A stretch of DNA of 64,000 nucleotides from Sycobia sp. Sy_11 (taxonomy: Eukaryota; Arthropoda; Insecta; Hymenoptera; Epichrysomallidae): the NCBI GenBank assembly GCA_018907035.1, contig JACCIC010000021.1, forward strand, positions 139,501 through 203,500. Reading direction: 5' to 3'. How positions within the stretch are numbered: the stretch's first letter is position 1; every line of letters begins with the position of its first letter. Under the pieces are notes generated by a model, which saw only the letters and a program-made list of their open reading frames with translations, had not been told where the DNA came from and did not search any database. Made by a program: the position numbers and the translations under genes. Of this stretch, positions 23,200 to 34,905 are shown in pieces.

Positions 23200-23463
23200 A
23201 CTTATATATTAGACCGCCATGTATATTGCAAGCGATGAGGTAGCGAAGAGAAAGGGAAAATAAGGAAACAGTAGCAGCAGCATATGCGCATTGCGCAGCA
23301 GATATATATATACGTTTCTTCTATACTCTTTACTATTGTTAGTGCTGGGCTGCCTCCCTACTCTTTCCCTGAAGCAAGAGAGAAAGCACGACTCCGGGCC
23401 TATCTATGTCCTTCAATATGGACTTCAGAGCGTCCATTTAAGCGCGCAGTCTAATATATAAGT
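23200..23463 (-). mobile_element. MITE copy B, complete
   Basis: A 264-bp element with terminal inverted repeats ACTTATATATTAGACYGC (23200-23217 and 23446-23463, one mismatch). Its body is the reverse complement of copy A at 18.04 kb. Non-coding. Confidence 0.8.
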
Positions 23464-24320
23464 CTATGCCTTTATGCTTCTATCCATGATGTGTCTATCT
23501 TCGTTGCAATTGACCTCTTAAAACATGCAAAACAAGTTTGGTTAACTCACGACGGCGCTACGATCGGATGAAGAAGAATGCGAAGTAAAGCTTGGCGTGT
23601 AAAAAGTTTTTGAGCTAAAAAAATATGCTATAATTAATGATAAAAATGTAATTAATTACAACAGGTAATGGTAATCAATACCATAATATTGAATTCGATT
23701 AGTACAAATTTTTATGTACAATTTTAAATTTTAACATTGAATTAGAATTATCTAAAAAAATGAGGTTTTCAGAAATCGATTATTGGAAAAAAGTTCTGAT
23801 TTTTACGTATGTAGAAGAAGGCACAGATAAAGATACGCAAAACTCATATTTTTGAAAAATCTGTTTTAATAAAGTAATCACAAGAAATTATATATGAAGT
23901 ACGTTCCCGAACAGTTTCATGAACCAGAATAAAAACTTCCAAAAATTTGAAACGATTTAAAGTTGTTACCAGATATATACAAAATATTTAAAAATTTTTA
24001 ATTTTGTAAAGTTATTTCAAATGCCAATTAATCCAAAAATTTTAAAAACATTATTGGCCATACATTTTAAATATGTGCCATATACTTTTTGATATGAATG
24101 TATATTCCTTAAAAATAGATAATTATGTATTTTATGAATTAAAGTTCTAGTTACGTCGATATGATGTACTTTCATCCATATTAGTGTATTATTAATTAAG
24201 TGTTCATTTGAAGTAATAAATAGTTAATTTAAAAAATCATTTCAAAATACTTGAATTATTACATCAAGTCTTTGGTATTTTTCTACTAAACTATAGAATA
24301 TCATACAGATATTATAAGGT
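23464..24320. other. AT-rich intergenic DNA
   Basis: No gene, repeat or RNA recognised. Confidence 0.5.
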
Positions 24321-24588
24321 GTATCACAGGGGATTCTACATTCCCGTATCTACACATCTATATTTAGAGCAATGGCTCATGGTGCGTTTCGTCCCGGGGT
24401 TACCGACTGGACTCATCAGTAAGGTATTGTCGGTAACCCCTGCCTTAGACGCGGTCATAGGGACCGGGTCAAAGGCTTATATATTAACCAGAGGCCTGTG
24501 TGGTCGCTCACGGGTTAACTAAGGTGCCAAGCTGCCCTCTGTTGGCAGACTTGGCATGTGGGTACCCCACATCACTCCCCCTCAAATG
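24321..24588 (-). mobile_element. possible LTR preceded by a polypurine tract
   Basis: On the minus strand a G-rich purine tract (GAGGGGGAG) stands just before TGATGTGGGGTACCCACATG. The GC-rich segment then runs to CCCCTGTGATACA, so it has TG...CA ends. It does not match the neighbouring LTR, so two different elements would be abutting. Tentative. Confidence 0.35.
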
Positions 24589-24655
24589 AGGCGAGGATAG
24601 GGGGTACGTGACTCCATACGAAGGTTGCGTGTTTAGATCACGTCGGGGTCACCAA

Positions 24656-24995
24656 TGTCGGGTTTTGCATATATTTATGTACGATGATAAATATATCTTC
24701 CACCACGCGACTCCGTGAAGCGGCTTAATTCTCGCCCAAACATGTACGAGGATTAATTTAAGGATGGATAGGATTGGTTGGGATTCTAGGATACTGAAAC
24801 AGAAAACGAGTCTACGTCCGAATAATATATATGACATTCTTACATGTATATATACAGGCGTACGTGTGCTCTCTAGCAGCTACACGATCAGACTAACTCT
24901 ACTATAGCGCAGATGCTCTTCGCTGCCTGTGCTACCCCCATTTTCGGTGGTGAGGGCGCTCGTGGCGCGGTTATGTGGAGAATGCAATCCCAACA
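24656..24995 (-). mobile_element. LTR with adjacent tRNA primer-binding site
   Basis: A 340-bp segment has TGTCGGG at one end and CCCAACA at the other (TG...CA with short inverted termini). Directly next to it at 24637-24654 the minus strand reads TGGTGACCCCGACGTGAT, which begins with the TGG complementary to a tRNA CCA end and looks like a primer-binding site. It is therefore a 5' LTR plus leader of a minus-strand retrotransposon whose coding region has been lost. Confidence 0.6.
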
Positions 24996-25148
24996 ATATT
25001 TAATGTATAGATATACATGTTTGTAGCAGTTCTAATATGTAATTTTAGGTCACTTTCAAAAGTAAGTATTAAGTAATATATATATAAGTAAATGTTTATT
25101 ATTATATGATACAAAATTATTCAGAAATTCATTTTTTAAACATTATAT

Positions 25149-25530
25149 TTGTTCATTGTAGGTTACATTTGCAAACAAATTTTGAAAAATGATGCGTATA
25201 GAAAATGTGAATATTGTAGAAACGGAATTACCCAATGTGATGTAAATAGTACTATGGGTCAATTGCTTAAAATTAAAACGCAAGGTCTCTTAATCCATGC
25301 CATTTTTTATTTTTTTAATTTAATTTTTTATACAGAATAACATATTTTTAAATATGCAAATAACTCTAGGGTTTTTGATCGTACTGTAGATGAAGTATTA
25401 AATACATTTCATTTTCCATTCCCCTGCAAAATCGATGGTCTTGATGTATTATCTTATGTGCTTTATTATTATGTTCGTTTAAGAATGCGTCAATTCACAT
25501 TTCAAAAGAACTAGAAAGCCAGAAAAGAGT
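25149..25530 (+). pseudogene. P-element-type transposase C-terminal fragment
   Basis: Plus-strand frames give FIVGYICKQILKNDA and KCEYCRNGI, then MGQLLKIKTQGLL, then LSYVLYYYVRLRMRQFTF, with a stop and frame changes between. The order and spacing match the C-terminus of P-element/THAP9-like transposases: a GY(I/V).K start, a CxxC pair, an L.KLK.RGGL-like line, and a final basic VRLR helix. The N-terminal THAP and catalytic parts are absent. A SINE sits at its 3' end. Confidence 0.6.
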
Positions 25531-25740
25531 CAATTTTATTTTTTATGTTCTTTAACGTCGCCCTACTTATGCTTCCAAAAATTGGTGCTAATCAGCGACG
25601 GAGATCTACGATTGTTTGTAAACAAAGCACATGTAAATTATTACAGCGGTCCTTGTGTCAATCGGCCGAGACCGGTATTTGAACTCGGATCACCGAGTTA
25701 CTAGTCCTTCGCTCTAGCGATCGATCCATCGTAGGCCTCG
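25531..25740 (-). mobile_element. tRNA-derived SINE, minus orientation
   Basis: Near-identical in reverse complement to the SINE at 33.1 kb. The head carries RNA polymerase III box A-like (TGGCTCGATCGCTAGAGCG) and box B-like (GAGTTCAAATCC) signals, somewhat diverged here. The tail is T-rich on the plus strand. A direct repeat GAAAAGAGT flanks it (25522-25530 and 25741-25749). Confidence 0.85.
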
Positions 25741-25749
25741 GAAAAGAGT

Positions 25750-27149
25750 AAATATTTACTTATTTAATTAATCTTTATTCTATTTGAATTAATTCTATTA
25801 TTATATCTTATAAAAATGTGCCCTATATGATTAATTGAATGTATAACATAATTATTTAATGTATTTATCATTGATGATCATCCGAACGTAGCTCCAGATT
25901 ATGCTTATTTTTTCCTTATTAAAACATTTACAAATTATGGATTGATTATTTTGTAAACATTATTAAATGCAAATGTTCATTTTGACTGGATATAAATTAG
26001 TAAAACTTACCGCTTCGATAAATAAGTACTAACTAATAAATTACTTGTGTTGCGTCAAGCTTACTTTATTTTACATTTATTTTTTTGCGCTACTTGAATT
26101 AGTATAAGTAATGGCGAACCGCGGTACTGCGCATGTACGGTTTACTTTATGCGATTGCAGAGCATGGTGTTGTGTGGCGACAATATGAATTACAACCTTC
26201 GCAAATAAGAGACTTACCCCCACCATCGGAGTTTCTCAACCAGTATATAGCTGTGATATACGACCGTGGTATTCTGTATTTGAAAATTTATTATTATTTT
26301 TTTTTAATAATCGAACTAATAAATTGATTATAAATTGATTAATATTCTGCCAAGTTTAAAAGTCAAATGGACTTTTTAGCTTAACAGTAATGGAGTTTTT
26401 ATTATAAATTTTATTTTATAATCAATGTATTTTGAGCTTGATTTTTCAAGAATAAATTATTTCGTAAAAAGATTAAAATTGAATACTTATAAACACATCC
26501 ATTTTTTAAAAATAAATATGGTAAAGTTTATCAACTGTATTTATATGAAACTAAAAAGTCTACTAAAAAGTATTTTTTCATTATAATATAATACAATTAA
26601 GCTATTATAAAATAAAGCATAATATTTCAGTCTTTTATATTATATTATAACATGAATAATACAACTTTCCATTTCAGAATTTTGTCATTTCCAATATGAT
26701 ATCTATGACAGTATTTCTAATTTAATAATTTAATACTGAATTTCAATATTTCAAATTAACTAATATTTATAAAAATATTCTGTGGATCATCATCAAAGAC
26801 ATTAAAAGAGCCTTATTCTTAGATGGCTTAAATACTAGAAAGAAGAACTGGCAATTCGGTAATTCAAATTGTCTTTCATGATTATTTGTAAAAGTATCAG
26901 CTATAAATTTTTAAATAATTTTAAATTTAAATATATCTGAATAATTTTTTCTGATAACAGTTTTCTGCCAAATAGAGGCTCTCATGTTGCAGGAACAAAT
27001 ATGCGAAATAAATCAAAACAATTATGTTATAAAAAATTATATAAAATGCTTATTCATCAATTATTTTATAAAATATATAATATTTAATAAATTATTAGAT
27101 AGAATAAAACATACATAATATATTTGAATTTATACGGATCAAAATGAAT
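25750..27149. other. AT-rich intergenic DNA
   Basis: Contains one GC-richer patch at 26.11-26.28 kb with a short open frame (MYGLLYAIAEHGVVWRQYEL) of unknown meaning. Otherwise nothing recognised; the right end includes the ERCC1 3' UTR. Confidence 0.5.
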
Positions 27150-28175
27150 TTATTCTTTTTTATCACTTTTATTAATTCGTAGAAATGGTTCATGTAAAGT
27201 TTTGTATAATCGCTCTGCTTTTGTTGTACCAATTCCTGGACATAGAGCTAATGTTCTCAAGGGTGTTTTTATTATATCTTTAAATGTTCCAAATGTTGAT
27301 AAAAGTGTTAATGCATCATTCTTATTTATAGATCTTACTGTAGTCAAAGCATTTGAAAGCTGTAAAATAATTTTAATCAATGATATATTTAAATTGAAAT
27401 TATCCCACTATTTTCAGAAAACATTATTATTAATTTTAACTTTTTGATGTGGTGCAGTATCACTTCGTTCCATAATTTTATCTGGTGGCTTATTTTCATA
27501 TGCTTTATATGTTTCAATGATTTTTCCAGCATCCTCTGCATTCCATGCCAACATTAATGTTAAGTCAGCAAGTATACAAATTCTTGTTAAATGTTTCAAT
27601 GAATGATGTGGTTCAGCTATATCAACCTTTGTTATAAAATATAATTACAAATAAAATCTAAATTAAAAAAAAAAATCTTATTACTTGAACTAGAAGAACG
27701 CGGAGATTGTAAGAAGATCCTAAAATTTTTAATCTTTCATGTATATAATCTGGATTTAATTGATGATATCGTAGAGATAAAAATAAGATACAAGATGTTT
27801 GACCAATAATATAGTCAGGAACAATATCTGCATATTCATATGGTACACTAGTAATGTATTTTATTAAAGGGTTACCTCTCTATAAAATAAATTTTGTTAT
27901 TGAAAACTATAATCATTTTAAATAAAATAATACTTACTTGTTTTGAACTAATCAAAAGAGCATTGATCTTAGAAATTTTTGGTTTTGATGATTCTGCTTT
28001 GATATTTTCTGTAATTTCATTTTTTTAAAATTCAGTTTTCGAAGTTAGAAATTCAAATATTTAAATTAATATTCATAACTATGTTCATCTTACTATTTTA
28101 CTATAATAAATTACCTATAATATTAATATTTTCTGTTTTTTTTTTCTTTTCTTCTGTTTCATGACTATTATCCAT
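27150..28175 (-). CDS. Ercc1: DNA excision repair protein ERCC1, complete, five coding exons
   Basis: ERCC1 is the non-catalytic partner of the XPF/ERCC4 nuclease, which makes the 5' incision in nucleotide excision repair and acts in crosslink repair. Exons in transcription order: 28115-28175, 27938-28008, 27685-27879, 27441-27626 and 27150-27359. All sites are GT/AG with consistent phase, giving 240 residues. The Lys-rich N-terminus is short compared with the ~297-residue human protein. The central nuclease-like domain is clear: [56 protein letters not shown], and [20 protein letters not shown]. The C-terminal tandem helix-hairpin-helix domain follows: [39 protein letters not shown], then the conserved HEPFL end. 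As in other ERCC1 proteins there is no ERKxxxD nuclease motif. It is transcribed divergently from STAMBP. Confidence 0.95.
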
Positions 28176-30286
28176 AATTAAATCCTTTTGTTATATTAGT
28201 GATAATAAATTATATTCTTACTAAAAATATCATCTGATATTAGTGTTCAATAATTGAATTAATCCAAATTTTATTAAAATTATTTAGCATAATAAATTGA
28301 ATCTGTTTACAATTCTATTTTCAATCTGTTTACAATGCACATACAGGAGACTAAAGAATTTTCTGGATTCAAGTATATTCCATATAATTGTTATTGTAAT
28401 TTATCTATCATCCTTTATTAGAAGAAAATTAGTGATTTTCTGATCTTTAAAAAATTATCTTCACAATTGCTCCTTGATTACTTCCTATAATTAAGAAATA
28501 CTGTCAACTGCAGTCAAGCTTCAAAAATAACTATAGATTATAGCTATACAGTTATCTGTGTTGCAAAGATATAAAATAGGATATTCTGCTAAAGATTTAC
28601 AGTTGTTATTATTGGAGTTTATAATTTTATGATAATTATTATAATATTAGATATGTCAATTCTCGTTCAACAAATCAAAACTTTATTTTGTTTTGCTGCC
28701 GCTGTTAGAACTTAGAACCACCCGACAGCTGATGACTACTCTGCGTTCATTGTTATGCCAGATTATGCTCTCATTTATGCTCTCCGAGGCTCTGCCGGGC
28801 ACTGTCATGTTAGGTCCTGTGCTCTAGGTTAAGTGGCGGCAGAATCAAATTCTAAATATATAGAAATACGATAGAAATAGAATAGAATCTTCAATTATCA
28901 GGATAATATCATCAGAAATGGCATGGTAATATGATGTATATATAGACGATCACAATAGACCTTACGATAGACGGATTAACCGATGCACCAGAGCACCAGC
29001 CGTATTTAGTATCATAGATTGTTTGATAGTCGAGACTCCTCTTCTCAGAGTTACCTCGTGATTTTGGTTTGATAATTAAATAACATACACAATTGAGCCA
29101 AATAATTATGTTTATTGACTCGTCAAAAATTTAGAGGAAAAAGCCTCGAAAGGCATAAAAAACCTCTTAATATGTCTATATTTGTTTCACAAATAATTGG
29201 CCCGCATATACACAATTTCGCAGTAAATAAGTCTATCATACGATAAATTTTACCTAACGTATAACATTAAGATTAATATATTATTATATAGTCAAAAGTA
29301 ATATATTACTAATCAAATTGCTTTAAGACATGTTTTACTTCTCCCTGTAAGACAAAGAAAAATTTTTATGCTTTACGTCGATTAAAAACTTATTTAAGAA
29401 GCATCATGTTGCAAGAACGGCTAAAGAATATTTCAGTATATCATTTGCATAAATATTTTAAATAAAGTTAACCTAAATAAATTAATCCAGCAATTTATTA
29501 TTAAAAATCTATATAGAAAAATTACATTCGGAAAAATAAAAAATGTAGATTTTTAATAGATAGCATTCGTTTTATCCTTTTTTTTTAGTTATTTGGACAC
29601 CCCCTAGTAATGATGGATTGTCGCACCACTGGGTATCACCAAGTGTTACATTGTCACCGCTGTTATCATCATTGTATTGTAGCAACTGGTAGCACCATAA
29701 ATGTCCATTTACTAGGATAAGGGTTGCTGAAAAGTTCTGTAAAGTAATGTCAGGTAAAATATAGTTAATAACAAATTAGCAACAGGTGATAACGTTTATC
29801 ATCTGCGGAGATCTCTGATCCCCATTCTTTTGTAGCATTTACAGGTGCAGGCAACAGTATTGCAACTTGCAGCCTACAGGTGCGGTTGCAGACTGCAGTT
29901 CTGCAGTCCTTTTACACTCTAATTGCAGTTCTATCAAAAAGACTATAGGGGGAGCTACGAGAAACCCTGGGAGAACAGAATGTTTATCTGTACATCTATA
30001 TACTACACCAACTGCCACGAGCTACCACTACTACTATATAACTGCTATTATCAGCTATTATTTTCCCTTTCCCGTCAAAATATCAGTTTGTCAGTTATGT
30101 TTCTAAAACGTAAATTATGACAAAATATATTCTTTTTTTTATCTTTTATGTCTAGCATTAATATAACGAATAGATTTGATTATCGTTAAATACCTTTTTC
30201 ATTTACCCAAAGAACAATTTGCATAAGAAATTCGTAATAATTTTGTAATTTTATTGCTGTATATAACCTAAAAATTACAAGCAAAA
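28176..30286. promoter_or_regulatory. divergent upstream region of ERCC1 and STAMBP
   Basis: About 2.1 kb separates the two start codons. GC-richer islands lie at 28.69-28.85 kb and 29.77-30.03 kb. The first is bounded by loosely inverted CTGCCGC words (28.70 and 28.84 kb), which could be a small foldback element. CAGCTGATGACTACTCTGCG near 28.73 kb resembles a word upstream of ORC2. CTGCAG/CAGGTG words cluster near 29.85 kb. Regulatory function is inferred from position only. Confidence 0.4.
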
Positions 30287-32646
30287 ATGGAAAAAGATAA
30301 GGATAATACTTCAAGCAAAAATTTTCTGTATAATCCACAAAATGACGAGAAATTGAAAGATCCAGAAGTTCGAATAAGAGAATGTTGTAAAAAGGCTGAG
30401 AATTTTTCTTTTGAATTTACCAATGCAATCACAAGGTGATTATTTTGATATTAAAATTATATAATGTAATATACAGACAATACTACATTACTTTCAATAA
30501 AAGTAAATATTTTTATTTTAAAATGTTTTAGATATCTTCGAGCCGGTAAAGAATTAATTAGGCAAGGTGATGTTTACGTTAAAGAAGGAGCTCTTGAGTC
30601 GGGATATATTTTGTATGTGCGATGTATAACGTAAGTCTTAATTTTATAGATGATTGTGTAAGCAACTATTCTTTCTTAAAATTCTATTTTATATAATCAT
30701 TTTTATAGAATATTTTTGGAAAAATTACAAATTCATCCAGAGTACAGTACTTTTACACCTGAGGTTAAAAGTCAGATTTTAAATACTTTAAGGGAAATTT
30801 TTCCTAAGACTGAGGAACTTAAAAGCCAATTGTTGCAACAATATAAACTTGAACAGATAAAAAGAAAAAAAGAAATAGAAGAACAAGAAAAAATAGAAAT
30901 GGAGCGATTAATGGAAAAAGAAAAGCAAAGGTAAATTGAATTAAAATTAGACTGTGAAAATGAGATATTATATTTTAAATTTTAAAATATTACAGGCAGA
31001 AAGAAAAAGAACAAAGAAAAGATCAATTAGTAATATTACCATCAAAGATGTCTTCAATTGGAATATCGACTGATGCTTTTATGCTTGCAGATGATCATAG
31101 ATTGAAAAGGTCAACTGTACTTCCAAAATCCTATATCACTCCTTATTTTGATGGACAAGCAGAGTCTTCAAAAGATAGGTAATGAAATTGATCATTTACA
31201 AAAATCTAAAAGTTATATCTTATAATTAATTATTTTTAGAAATGTACCAGTTGTTGATCGTTCAACAAAACCCTCTTCACTAACATCAAAAGATAGATTA
31301 AGAGATATCATTATACCCTCCAAATTAATGCAGAGCTTTTTAACGTTAGCTTCTAGTAACACATCTAATAATATAGAAACTTGTGGAATATTAGCAGGAA
31401 GATTAGAACGAAATAGATTATTTATTACTCATTTTTTAATACCAAAGCAAACAGGATCACCTGATTCTTGTACAACACATAATGAAGAAGAAATTTTTGA
31501 TTTCCAAGATCAACAAAATTTGATTACACTTGGCTGGATACATGTAAGTTTGTTATAAAAATTGTTTTATTAATAACTATCTTTTTCATATCTACAGCAA
31601 TGAATATATTCTATAAAATTATTTAAAAATAAAATTAAAGATTAAATTTCTTTTTTTAATAATTATATATCTAAAATAGAGTTGTTGATACAATATTGAT
31701 AAATTACTAAATTCAATTATATTTGTATTAAAATAATGAATCTATTACTTTCATGTAGACTCATCCAACACAGACAGCATTTTTATCAAGTGTGGATCTT
31801 CATACACACTGTGCATATCAGCTATTGATGGCTGAAGCTATTGCAATTGTTTGTGCCCCTAAATATGATCAGTAAGTACTTTTTTAAAAACTAACATGAA
31901 AAGATTAAAAGTCAGTATTAATTTTGTTATACTTAACAGAACAGGATATTTTCATTTAACACCTGATTATGGTCTAAATTATATTGCTAATTGTAAAGAA
32001 ACTGGTTTTCATCCACATCCAAGTGATGCACAATTATTTACGGTGAGTTCATTAATATACTTTTATAGAAAATTTTCTATTGTATCTTATTTACTGGAAA
32101 ATTCAAAATTCTAATTTTAAACTTTTATTAAAGTTAAAATTATATGATCTTTCTAAAAAATATTTGAACTGAAATAAATTACAATTTTTATTTTCTAAAT
32201 ACAAAAGTATTAAAACTTTTAAAAAATAAAATATTATATTTTTAAAACAATACAGTTTCATCCTGATATGAAATGTAATTTTCTATAGAATCATAAAATT
32301 TTGTTCTGATACAATCCATAATTGTATCAATACTTAAATTCACACATGCATTTTACATTGAATGTTATAAATATTTAAATATATCCATACATTTTATTAC
32401 AAAAATACAGATCTAGTCTGTTTATAACATGTTATATAAATATGTATTTAAAATTTGATGTTTTTATTAATTTATTAATAAATGATCATTGTATTAAAAA
32501 TTAGCTTTATAATTATTTTATTTCAGACAGCAAAGCACTTCAAATTAGATGAATCAGCTTCTATAGAAGCAGTTGATTTACGAAACAAATCAAATAATGC
32601 CTACTCCAAGGGCTCTTTTTCAAATTATCCAACTGTTAGGATTTAA
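30287..32646 (+). CDS. STAMBP: STAM-binding protein / AMSH, K63-specific JAMM deubiquitinase, complete, eight coding exons
   Basis: AMSH removes K63-linked ubiquitin chains from cargo at endosomes with ESCRT-0/III. Coding exons: 30287-30435, 30532-30630, 30709-30930, 30996-31178, 31240-31543, 31759-31871, 31940-32042 and 32527-32646, in phase, 430 residues (human STAMBP is 424). The N-terminal ~110 residues are the MIT-like USP8-dimer domain ([32 protein letters not shown]). A charged coiled coil follows (about 125-170). PVVDRSTKP (221-229) fits the PX(V/I)(D/N)RXXKP motif that binds the STAM SH3 domain. The JAMM domain has the catalytic Glu264 ([10 protein letters not shown]) and the metal motif [14 protein letters not shown] (His319, His321, Ser329, Asp332). 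The AMSH-specific second zinc site is kept in [17 protein letters not shown]. All catalytic residues are present, so an active enzyme is expected. Confidence 0.96.
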
Positions 32647-33088
32647 TTACAAAACTGGTTGCATTATTCCAATTGGACCATTACTTTTATTTATTTACAA
32701 TTAATAATTATTTAATAATACACATCAATCTTTAGAGGATAAGTGGCTCAAGTATAATTTTTTATATTTTAAATCTAGAAACTTATGTGAGTCAAACATA
32801 TAAAATAATTATATAAGGCTTCATTTTATGATGAATGTGATAGGTGTATATATAAAAATTAGGTTAAATACTGGTAGAACTAGTTACTATTTTAAGAAAG
32901 GAATCAATTATACTTTTCCCATTTTATAACTAATTTATTTATAGATTTTTCGGATTTTTGGTGAAAACTCTTTTCAATCTCAATTGAGGGAGAGGTCTGG
33001 TCCAGCCGAGGTTTTTTTCAAATGCCTTTTTTTTCAGAAATAAAATTTATTTTAGATTACAGAATATTTGTTACATGTAAAGGTACAT

Positions 33089-33297
33089 GAGGCCTACGAT
33101 GGCTCGATCGCTAGAGCGAAGGACTAGTAACTCGGTGATCCGAGTTCAAATCCCGGTCTCGGCCGATTGATACAGGCACCGCTGTAATTATTTACATGTG
33201 CTTTGTTTACAAACACATCGTAGACCTCCGTCGCTGTTTAGCACCAATATTTGGAGGCATGAGTAAAGCGACGTTCAATAACATAAAAAAAAAAAAA
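33089..33297 (+). mobile_element. tRNA-derived SINE, plus orientation, with 14-bp target duplication
   Basis: The head looks like a tRNA gene: GATGGCTCGATCGCTAGAGC (box A region) and GATCCGAGTTCAAATCCCGG (box B region), then GTCTCGGCCGATTG. A short body of about 110 bases and a poly-A tail follow. ATGTAAAGGTACAT is duplicated exactly on both sides (33075-33088 and 33298-33311), so this is a clean retroposition event, younger than the host transposon. A second copy is at 25.5 kb. Confidence 0.93.
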
Positions 33298-33699
33298 ATG
33301 TAAAGGTACATCTAAAGAAGAAAATTTAATGTCGATAATGCGATTATATTAACCATGTATATAGATATAGTGGCCGCTGGCCGCAAGTGGAGGGTCGGAC
33401 CAAATCGGCAGGAAGTCTGCAGTCCTTGGAAAAAATCTGAAAAATACAATTCGGGAAAATTTTGTTAGAGTATGAATTTAGAATGCGGATGAATCTTGAA
33501 TTTCAAAGAAAAAATTTTTTTTGACAAAATGGCGGCAAAAAACAATTGACGAAAAAATCGGTCTTCATTTTGCAATAACTTTTTCCTCGACTGATCATTT
33601 TTTATAAATCGAGGTTTATCCGTACAGAAATTTAATTATCTTTCATTTAAGCCGTCGGTGAAGTCAATCGGTCAAAAACTCCATGCCCTACTTCTCCTG

Positions 33700-34905
33700 C
33701 CGATTCGAAAAATGTAGTTTTAAAATAAACGCGTTTAAAGTTTATGCTTGCATAAAATGTAAGTTTTTCAATACTTACGTCTGCTTGAAGCTGATCTTCG
33801 ATTCCTGGAGCATATAGTAATCCTTCAGTTTCCTCGAAAAACTGTTGGCTTTGGATTTTCTGCATTTTTCGTGCAGATCGACCTTTCTTCGTGCTTTCGA
33901 GGCTACGCCGTGCTTGCCGCTTCATGCGCCTGTTGTCATACTTATCGGCGTAATTCTTGGTTTGCAAGCCAATTTTCAAGTTCATCAGTTTCATTATCTT
34001 CAGAATAGTTGAATAGCCTTCATTAAACAGCACAGCAGCTATATATGAAGCAGTTTCTACCGTTGTGATACCAGAATGAAGATGTTTTGGGGCGAAACGC
34101 CAGATGGTTGCATTGAAGCTTTCGTTGGCATTTTTCGTATGCCCACCCAAATATTTTGTTAATAGTTCTTCGTTGGATAGATCTTTGTATATCGGCAGTA
34201 TATGTTTCTGCACATCAGTATGGAGAGGTTCTGGATGTTTATAGTCAGTTCCTGTAGCAACAGCGACTTGATACTTGCACCAGCTCTTGTCGCTTTTCGG
34301 GCAGTCTTCATGCAGCGGATGCTCATCGGTCAACGTTATATTTTTATACGTAGCCATGATAGCCGTTTTCATATCCTCAACCGAATCCATATTACGTCTT
34401 ATAGCTAATCCGTATTATTTAGTCAGTTTTTTGATAAGAATATCTGTCAATTTGTCTTTACCTCTGAGCTTTTCTTTGATCTTGACATTTCGCAGTCGAG
34501 AACCCATTCTTTTTTCAACATGGCTTATGCATTCGCTTTTGATAACTGTAAGATCAGTGTAAGGATCCATGTCAATAATAGCTTTAAAAGTCTTAGAGTC
34601 GCCATCACCAATATAATTGCCGTATTTCACTCGATACAATTCTGCTGACCGTGAAAACATCTCTTTCATTGCATCGACTTCCATTTTCCCAGCTGATCCT
34701 TCGTGATTCACAGAACATTCTTCGTCGTATCCTTCTGCCCCTTTTTGATATTCTTAAGAATTTTTATCCTTAGTATTCCAAAACGTAGACGCACTGCAGT
34801 AACTTAATTTTTCGATAACATCGATCACTTTGCCTGCGTAGTAGCCGATAAGCGTCGTCACTGCGTACAACGAGAAAAACCCACGTTTCTTCCATGAAGG
34901 AGATA
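33700..34905 (-). pseudogene. Mutator-like-domain transposase, truncated and broken
   Basis: Order on the minus strand: PSWKKRGFFSLYAVTTLIGY (the Asp expected just before this motif is lost), CSVNHEGSAGKMEVDAMKEM, YGNYIGDGDSKTFKAII (second Asp), KSECISHVEKRMGSRLR (C..H motif), then in another frame CKYQVAVATG, YLGGHTKNANESFNATIW (Glu of the DDE triad), PKHLHSGITTVETASYIA, and the end ETEGLLYAPGIEDQ. The N-terminal zinc-binding part seen in the 20.9-22.3 kb copy is missing. A frame change near 34.4 kb and stops make it non-functional. Confidence 0.8.

Noticed and set aside
18043..23463. The two inverted 18 kb and 23 kb segments as long terminal repeats of one 5.4-kb element
   Set aside because: Each has its own short inverted ends and about 265-365 bp length, and the element between them has its own TTAA-flanked termini.
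33091..33163. A tRNA gene
   Set aside because: The tRNA-like segment continues into a fixed body and A tail, has a target duplication, and recurs at 25.5 kb. It is a SINE head, not a functional tRNA gene.
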